From positions 1-46,707 of the forward strand of contig CAYLJJ010000052.1 in the NCBI GenBank assembly GCA_964384025.1: 46,707 bases of DNA, written 5' to 3'. This document shows, piece by piece, positions 40,983 to 46,707 of the stretch; the first letter of the stretch is position 1, and every line of letters starts with the position of its first letter. Made by a program: the position numbers and the translations under genes. The DNA comes from CAYLJJ01 sp964384025 (GTDB lineage Bacteria > Myxococcota_A > Bradymonadia > UBA7976 > UBA1532). The notes beneath the pieces were generated by a model. That model saw nothing but the letters and a program-made list of their open reading frames with translations. It was not told the DNA's origin and did no database searches.

Positions 40983-43900
40983 TCACCAGCTGAGCAACTT
41001 CTGGCTGATAAAGCTTTCTGTCCAGGGAGGCAGAGGGGGTGCCTTCCCCGCCTTGAGGCGCTCATACCAAGCCTCATCTGTCAGACGATCCTCCAGTGGA
41101 TGGTGAAAGGCGCGATAGGATTGGATTCCCCCCTGGACGAGGTTATGAGCATAGCCATCTGGGATCACCACAAAGAGGTCCATCAGATGACCCAGGCCGA
41201 TCTGGAGCACTTGGCCTAGGCTGAGCTGAGTGTAGATGTCGCTCACCAAGGTCACTCCCCGCTCCATACGCCCTTGGTTTTTGCCTATATAGGTGTTGTA
41301 GGTCTTCTCTTGGCCGATGAGCATCGCCTCCATCAGCGGCCCTACCTTGCGCAGCCAGGCTTGATCTTCGCGGCTGAGGGCCTTGCCCTCAACCTCTCGT
41401 GTCGCCATCTCCTTGAGGCGGGCGGCGAAGCGACGAGCGTTCATCAAGATCCCCTCCTCCTCCCAAGGCAGCTTGATCTTGGGCTCTTTGCTGGCCCCGA
41501 TGCGTCGGTGCACCTCGATGGCGAGGGCCTCAAGCTGTCCAAAGAAGCGGGGCATAGGATCGACAAAGGCGGGTGGCTCGGGGAGGATGGGTCGCTCCAG
41601 ATAGCCCTTCACGCTTATATCCCCGCCACACTCCACGCCATACTCCTGGGCTGCATAGAGCACAGAGTCATGCTTGAGTTGAGTAAAGCCCGCCAAGGCG
41701 GAGAAGAGGCGACGATCCTTCCAGGCGGAGCTGCGCACAAACTTTAGGCGCCGCCCCTCTCCGCCCTGCTCCGCCAGGGTCTCTAAGAGCGCCAGCCAGC
41801 TGTGATAGAGATCTGTCTGTGGGAGTCCTTCCTTATATTTACCTATCTGCGCCTCCAAGGCTGTCTGATAGCGCTCTTGCCAGCGTCGAGCCTCACATTT
41901 TTCTGCCTGAGGCTCTCCCTTAAAGCTCTCTAAAGCGATCTCTTGGGCGCGGGAGTTGCCCAGAACGGCGAAGACCTCTTCAGGGAGGGGCCAACGCCGC
42001 GCACAGGAGCTTGTCATCAAGGTTGGGGAGGTCAGGGCGCTGAAGAAGGCGGCGTCTAAGCCCAGGCGCTTGGGGAAGAGGCGCAGGTGCGCTCTTCGTT
42101 TTTCTCCCTTTGCGCCCCCCAGGCCTCGCAGCGGGATCGGGCCGATCGCCCTCTTCAAAGCAGCGTTGATCTTCTTGCTCTGCCAAGGAGAGAAGAGCTT
42201 AGGTCGCTTCTTATAAAGTGCGCGCAGGTGAGCGAGGCTGGGATCGACAGGGCGACCCAAGAAGGCCCCCCCCAGCTCATCTACTGCCTTCCAGTGATTC
42301 AGCAGCTTGGGATCATCAAAGCGTCGCGCCATCTCCAAAACTGAGCGATCCATCGGCAGAGGCAGCAAGGAGAACCACTGCATCGCCAAGAAGTAACCCG
42401 CCAACTTGGAGCCGCTGTAGTGCCCCCGGATCTGGAAGAGGCTAAAGTCAACCTTCACCTCAGCCATCCCAGGCACTCGAAGCTCTTTGATCCCTGCGTG
42501 GCTCTGGATCGCCTTGAGGTGCTCAGCGATCTCAGCGCGGAGGCGCTTGGGCTGCGTCTTTAGGAGCGCAGGGATCCTCTCTTTCAGCCGCGCTGAGACA
42601 GAGACAGCGGCGGGCGGATCCTCGCCTGGAAAGCTTTCCGGCTGCTTTAGATCGGAGAGGGCCTTGAGCAGCAGGCTGGGGACGCTGAAGTAGAGGGCCA
42701 GATAGCGGCTAGAGCGGCCACGATGGAGGCGCTTTTGCCAGTACGCCGCTTGAGCTTCGCTGAGGAGCTGAAGATCCTCCATCACGCGAGCTTCAGCCTC
42801 CTGAAGCAAGCTGGAGAACTCATCATGAAAGACCTGTAGAGCGGCGTCAGCGGTGACAAAGGGTCCCCGCTTGGCATAGCTGATCTTTTCATAGAGGCTG
42901 GAGAACTCCTTCTCCTGGCCCGGCAGAGCTACAAAGTGCTGCTTGTGTAGTTTGGGAGAGCGGAACTCTCTCCAGAACTCAGGGTAGTCGTAGAGGTTCT
43001 TGACGCTCTGGAGATAGAAGTCTGTCTTGGCCTTATGGAGACCCTGTTCATCGACAAAGAAGAGCTTGGAGCCGCGAGGGGACCAGAGCGGATCTCGACC
43101 CGCTTGTAGGGCTCCCCAGGGGGCTTGAGCCAAGCGACGCTTTTGATAGAGCTGCCCCTCCTTTTCGCCTAGAGTCAAGATACCGTTGAGGGAATAACCC
43201 GCGCCCTGATAGCCCTGCGCGCGCCACTGGACAGGGTGTTGAGCATAGCGCCGCGGGAGGCGCTTATGACAGGGATCTTCACGCCAAGCCTTTTTGGAGC
43301 GCCCAGCCCTCTCACAGCCCTCCCCTTTTAAGAGTTGAAGCGCATCAGAGAAGCTGCGCTCCCAGCGAGCCCGAGTGTCCTGAAGCTCATCCTCACCACA
43401 GGTCCAGAGCAGGCTGAGGCCATCATAGGAGTAGATGGGGCGTCTACAGCGCTGCCCCTCGGGAGAGATGCGCCCGCGATGACGCCCCTTGATGGAGCTG
43501 AACCAGACCTCACTGCGACCCTCATAGAGGCGGGTAAAGGCGATCTTCTCGTAGAGGCTCACCCGTCGACCGCTGGGGCCGCTGCACTCATCATCGATCA
43601 CCGCCTGAAGCTCATAGAGCAGGGGGCTGGCGTTGGGCTCCACCTCATCCCCAGGAAGATCGGTGAGGCGCTGAGGAGGCCCCGCTGGTTGACCCTTTTT
43701 CCAAGGCATCATAAAGAGGTCAAAGCTGCCCTCCCGGTTGGATGACCAAAACAGCTTGCTTCCATCTTGGTTAAAACTGGGATCGCGATCATCCCCTTTA
43801 TCCTGGGTGATCCGCTTAAGGCCGCTGCCATCGACGCCAACCCGATAAAGCGATCTCTCTCCCTCCGCGCCCGCGCTCAGGACCAGGACTTTGCCGTCAG

Positions 43901-43997
43901 GGCTCTGTGTGGGCCTCGCCGCCTCCTTCAAGGGAGCCAAGATCTGTGGCTCTCCGAGAGAAGCCATCAGAATAAACGATAGGATTGAGTGGAGCAT
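40983..43997 (-). CDS. Exported beta-propeller plus DUF3160 protein
   Basis: 1004 residues. A short signal sequence (about 1-16) is followed by TolB/PD40-type beta-propeller blades (about 25-340): RPTQSPDGKVLVLSA, then DPSFNQDGSKLFWSSNREGSFDLF, RRPIYSYDGLSLLW, and DPLWSPRGSKLFFVDE. From about 345 a long, mostly helical DUF3160 region runs to the C-terminus. It is recognised by FVTADAALQVFHDEFSSLL at its start and by the late IPDGYAHNLVQGGIQSYRAF region. DUF3160 has no established function; the propeller suggests binding to another envelope component. It starts at ATG 43997 with GAGGTG 6 nt before it. Confidence 0.85.
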   Translation of the reverse strand: MLHSILSFILMASLGEPQILAPLKEAARPTQSPDGKVLVLSAGAEGERSLYRVGVDGSGLKRITQDKGDDRDPSFNQDGSKLFWSSNREGSFDLFMMPWKKGQPAGPPQRLTDLPGDEVEPNASPLLYELQAVIDDECSGPSGRRVSLYEKIAFTRLYEGRSEVWFSSIKGRHRGRISPEGQRCRRPIYSYDGLSLLWTCGEDELQDTRARWERSFSDALQLLKGEGCERAGRSKKAWREDPCHKRLPRRYAQHPVQWRAQGYQGAGYSLNGILTLGEKEGQLYQKRRLAQAPWGALQAGRDPLWSPRGSKLFFVDEQGLHKAKTDFYLQSVKNLYDYPEFWREFRSPKLHKQHFVALPGQEKEFSSLYEKISYAKRGPFVTADAALQVFHDEFSSLLQEAEARVMEDLQLLSEAQAAYWQKRLHRGRSSRYLALYFSVPSLLLKALSDLKQPESFPGEDPPAAVSVSARLKERIPALLKTQPKRLRAEIAEHLKAIQSHAGIKELRVPGMAEVKVDFSLFQIRGHYSGSKLAGYFLAMQWFSLLPLPMDRSVLEMARRFDDPKLLNHWKAVDELGGAFLGRPVDPSLAHLRALYKKRPKLFSPWQSKKINAALKRAIGPIPLRGLGGAKGEKRRAHLRLFPKRLGLDAAFFSALTSPTLMTSSCARRWPLPEEVFAVLGNSRAQEIALESFKGEPQAEKCEARRWQERYQTALEAQIGKYKEGLPQTDLYHSWLALLETLAEQGGEGRRLKFVRSSAWKDRRLFSALAGFTQLKHDSVLYAAQEYGVECGGDISVKGYLERPILPEPPAFVDPMPRFFGQLEALAIEVHRRIGASKEPKIKLPWEEEGILMNARRFAARLKEMATREVEGKALSREDQAWLRKVGPLMEAMLIGQEKTYNTYIGKNQGRMERGVTLVSDIYTQLSLGQVLQIGLGHLMDLFVVIPDGYAHNLVQGGIQSYRAFHHPLEDRLTDEAWYERLKAGKAPPLPPWTESFISQKLLSW

Positions 43998-44073
43998 CCA
44001 GCACCTCAGATCGGCTCAATAGCTCCTTGCTATCCTCTCTCAAGGCAGAAGAAAAGGGCTTAAAGGTTCCATC

Positions 44074-44093
44074 CTGAGACATCGATGTCACAG
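44074..44093. promoter_or_regulatory. 20-bp palindrome between divergent genes, candidate operator
   Basis: A perfect 12-bp palindrome GACATCGATGTC (44078-44089) is extended by CTG/CAG arms with a single A-A mismatch on each side, giving a 20-bp near-perfect dyad. It lies about 80 nt from the DUF3160 start and about 110 nt from the divergent gene at 44201, which suits a dimeric repressor or activator acting on both. Confidence 0.45.
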
Positions 44094-44200
44094 CCCTGAG
44101 GTTAATAGATAACCATGCCGTTTTTTTAGAGTTCGACTTGCATTGAAGCGGGTTGGCCCCAAAATTGAAAACCTATATGTAGAACATTAAGGAGGTCCAG

Positions 44201-46707
44201 ATGAGGCTATCTCTCCTGCTGCTCTTACTGCCCCTCTCTCTTAACGCTGCGCCCACACAGTTTGGAGTCGATGTTAATTCCGCGATTGAGCGTGGCTTGG
44301 ATTGGATGAGAGCTGCTCAGGAGGGAGACGGAGGCTGGGGGCGGGCCACGGGCCTTGCTCTGCTCTGTTTTCTGGAGAAGCGAGAGTCGGCGGACTGGGA
44401 CGCGCGTGTCCCAGGCTACCGAGGGATGAACGCTGAAGACCAAACACGAGTGCGCAATGGGGTCCGCTACTGTATCAACAGCATCGCTGGCTTTGATGGA
44501 GGCACCCCTCAGTCTTATGACACAGGGAGCTGCTTGATGGCCTTGAGCACCTACCTCGCGACAGATGGGCCGGATGATGTGGGCGCCAACAGCTCGGTGG
44601 GGCAAGCTGTGGCCAGCGCCGTGGCGGCGCTCAAGGGAACTCAGGGAAACAATGGCCAGAATCAGGGGGGCTGGAACTACACCAACCCTGGCTCTGATGG
44701 AGATATGTCAACCACCCAATTTGCGATGGCGGGCTTGGCGGCGGCTCAGGTGATCCGCCCAGACGCCGCTGCGACCCTGCCCAACTCCCTTGGTTTTATC
44801 AACAACACCAAGAACGGGGATGGCAGCCACAGCTATCGAGGCGGCGGAGGCAGCGCCTCCAGCCCCATGACCGCTTCAGGTATATGGACCTACAAACTGG
44901 CGGGGATCCCTACCAATAATGACCATGTTCAGAGCGCCCTGCGCTGGCTCAATGGACACTACACCTACACTTGGGACAATGGCTATACAGGGAGCGCTGG
45001 GAGTTACTACTACTACCTCTGGGCAGCGGCCAAGGCTCTTGAGGTCACGGTTGACGATGGCAGCGGAGATTTTCTCTTCTCCGAGAACATCGGAGGGACT
45101 CGAGATCCCGCCGTTGACGGCTATCCAGACGAGTCCGCGCGTTGGTACTTTGACTTTGCTTGGAAGATGATCCAGCTTCAGGGCGCTGATGGAGGCTGGT
45201 GTGGGGATGGACACTGCCACAATCACATCTCTTCCAGCGCCTTCGCCATCCTGATCCTGGAGCGCTCTTTAGGGGGGGTTTGTATCCTGGATGATGATGA
45301 AGATGAGCTGTGTGATAACCAGGACAACTGCCCTGGGGTCCCCAACCCTGATCAAGCTGATCTGGATCAGGATGGTCACGGGGATGTTTGTGACAACTGC
45401 CCTGGGGACCATAACCCGGAGCAGATCGATGAGGATCAAGACAACATCGGCGACGCCTGCGATCCCTACATCTGTATTCCGGATGGTCCCGATATGTGCG
45501 ATGGGCGAGACAATGACTGTGACGGAGATATCGATGAAGGCCCTGACGGTGGCCTACCCTTTGAACCGGGAGAGTGTGCTACGGGAGAACCGGGGATCTG
45601 CGCTCGGGGCCAGTGGGCCTGTGTAGATGGCGCGGTGCTCTGTGTCCCTGACCGAGAGCCTGAGTTGGAGGTCTGTGACAATCGAGACAACAACTGTGAT
45701 GGTCGTATCGATGAGGAGCTGATCAACGCCTGTGGCGACTGCGCCGAGGGGATCGCTGAGGAGGTCTGCAACTGTCTTGATGATGACTGTGATGGTGAAA
45801 TCGACGAGGGCCAGCTCTGTGGAGAGCATGGAGTCTGCGCTGATTGTCGTTGTTGGGATCCCTGTCAAGCGGGAGAGTGCTTTGAGGCAGGCACCTTCTG
45901 CCATCCAGAGGCTCAGCTCTGCGTTGAAGCCTGTGTCTTAGAGGAGTGTGGCTTCGCTGAGCTTTGCGATCCAGCCACCAGCGCCTGCATTGATCCCTGT
46001 GAGGGGGTTCAATGCGAACCGGGCTTCCGATGTTGGGAGGAGGAGTGCGTCGCCGATGACTGCATCATCTCCGGCTGCCCTGAAGGAGCGATCTGCAATG
46101 GCATAGAGTGCCTCCCTGATCCCTGCATCAGCGCTGACTGTCAGGTCAATGAGTTTTGCCGTAATGGGCAGTGCATCCCCAGCTGTGCTCAGATCAGCTG
46201 CCCTCTCTACCATGAGTGTATTGATGGCCTCTGCCAGCCTACCGGCTGTGGAGGAGTTATCTGTTCTCCAGGAGAACTCTGTTTCTGCCAAGACAACTGT
46301 GAACAGGGAGAGTATGTCTGTCTGCCTGACCACTGTAACGGGGTACAATGTGGCCCCAACCAGCGCTGCGAAAATGGCTTCTGTGTCTTTGACAGATGCT
46401 CCGATACGCTCTGTCCTCCAGGTCAGCATTGCGTGATCCGTGCTGATCTCCCTCAATGTATCTTCAATGAAGAGGAGCATGGCTCGGGTGGTGGTGGGGC
46501 AGCGGGTGGTGGTGGGGCGGGTGGCGGCACGGCTGCTCCCGATCAGGGCCTAAGCGGAGACCTAGGGGTTGATTTTGGAGGCGTGGGGGGTAGCGGCGGC
46601 ACTCAACCCCCACCCGACGCGGGACACATCGGTGCTGAAGCAGAGGAGGCGCCCACGGACAGCGCCTGTGATGTAGGAGCGGGCCAAGGCAGCTCTCACG
46701 CACTGCG
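44201..46707 (+). CDS. Secreted prenyltransferase-like toroid protein with TSP3, MopE and Cys-rich repeats (3' truncated)
   Basis: 835 codons are visible; the frame is open to the right edge with no stop. It starts at ATG 44201 behind a perfect AAGGAGGT ribosome site, with a signal peptide (MRLSLLLLLLPLSLNA). Residues 25-355 carry repeats of the squalene cyclase/prenyltransferase alpha-alpha toroid type (DGGWGRATGLALLCF; GGWNYTNPGSDGDMSTTQFA; GADGGWCGDG). No catalytic Asp-rich cyclase motif was recognised. Two TSP3-like calcium repeats (DLDQDGHGDVCDNCP) at about 360-425, three MopE motifs (431, 490, 522) and about ten EGF-like Cys-rich units (530-757) follow. A Gly/Ala-rich spacer then leads to CDVGAGQGSS (823-), the look of a Myxococcota C-terminal sorting tag whose hydrophobic and basic parts lie beyond the edge. 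Confidence 0.8.
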   Translation, partial: MRLSLLLLLLPLSLNAAPTQFGVDVNSAIERGLDWMRAAQEGDGGWGRATGLALLCFLEKRESADWDARVPGYRGMNAEDQTRVRNGVRYCINSIAGFDGGTPQSYDTGSCLMALSTYLATDGPDDVGANSSVGQAVASAVAALKGTQGNNGQNQGGWNYTNPGSDGDMSTTQFAMAGLAAAQVIRPDAAATLPNSLGFINNTKNGDGSHSYRGGGGSASSPMTASGIWTYKLAGIPTNNDHVQSALRWLNGHYTYTWDNGYTGSAGSYYYYLWAAAKALEVTVDDGSGDFLFSENIGGTRDPAVDGYPDESARWYFDFAWKMIQLQGADGGWCGDGHCHNHISSSAFAILILERSLGGVCILDDDEDELCDNQDNCPGVPNPDQADLDQDGHGDVCDNCPGDHNPEQIDEDQDNIGDACDPYICIPDGPDMCDGRDNDCDGDIDEGPDGGLPFEPGECATGEPGICARGQWACVDGAVLCVPDREPELEVCDNRDNNCDGRIDEELINACGDCAEGIAEEVCNCLDDDCDGEIDEGQLCGEHGVCADCRCWDPCQAGECFEAGTFCHPEAQLCVEACVLEECGFAELCDPATSACIDPCEGVQCEPGFRCWEEECVADDCIISGCPEGAICNGIECLPDPCISADCQVNEFCRNGQCIPSCAQISCPLYHECIDGLCQPTGCGGVICSPGELCFCQDNCEQGEYVCLPDHCNGVQCGPNQRCENGFCVFDRCSDTLCPPGQHCVIRADLPQCIFNEEEHGSGGGGAAGGGGAGGGTAAPDQGLSGDLGVDFGGVGGSGGTQPPPDAGHIGAEAEEAPTDSACDVGAGQGSSHAL

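Noticed and set aside
1..46707. CRISPR arrays, tRNA and rRNA genes
   Set aside because: No regularly spaced identical repeats and no tRNA cloverleaf or rRNA-like sequence were seen on reading both strands; a tRNA scan was not possible here.

Overview
The window looks like chromosome from a GC-rich Gram-negative bacterium of the Myxococcota/Bradymonadota (former Deltaproteobacteria) type. This rests on paired b'/b ATP synthase subunits, lipoprotein signals on most exported proteins, abundant MopE-type Asp/Cys repeats, thrombospondin-like repeats, and what looks like the start of a C-terminal sorting tag at the right edge. The lineage is inferred from gene style, not from a marker search.

Layout. 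1-1527 (minus): the end of a heavy-metal-type RND efflux operon, with a TolC/CzcC-like outer-membrane lipoprotein overlapping by 4 nt the start of a His-rich lipoprotein that leaves the left edge. 1934-11141 (plus): comF, then the origin-type cluster rpmH-rnpA-yidD-yidC-khpB-gyrB without dnaA/dnaN/recF, then an unknown helical protein overlapping a DnaC/DnaI-like helicase loader. Many of these genes overlap by 4 nt. GyrB is split by a 425-residue intein with an apparently intact LAGLIDADG endonuclease. 11239-17120 (plus): ATP synthase genes b', b, delta, alpha, gamma, beta, epsilon; subunits a and c are not here.

17541-26173: accessory exported proteins: a DUF3616-like protein, a large lipoprotein with a possible lipid-binding fold, a ten-repeat Cys-rich lipoprotein, and a 1117-residue MopE/thrombospondin-repeat lipoprotein whose DNA is AT-rich against its surroundings. 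26396-28743: a plasmid-like patch with a headless ORF, ParA, a small ribbon-helix-helix partner and an HNH-like zinc protein. 28851-31105 (minus): a PH-domain membrane protein with three stem-loops in its leader, and a chemoreceptor. 31261-40374 (minus): a 3037-residue subtilisin-like lipoprotein with about 18 fibronectin-III-like modules, five of which carry a discoidin-like domain inserted at the same internal point. 40554-46707: a small membrane protein, a beta-propeller/DUF3160 protein, and a divergent, right-truncated toroid-fold protein with calcium-binding and Cys-rich repeats.

The left third is housekeeping (ribosome and membrane-protein biogenesis, topology, replication, energy). The rest is mostly cell-surface machinery. 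The best candidates for something new are the GyrB intein at the TOPRIM metal site, the nested discoidin-in-FN3 architecture of the giant protease, and the structured leader ahead of the PH-domain gene.
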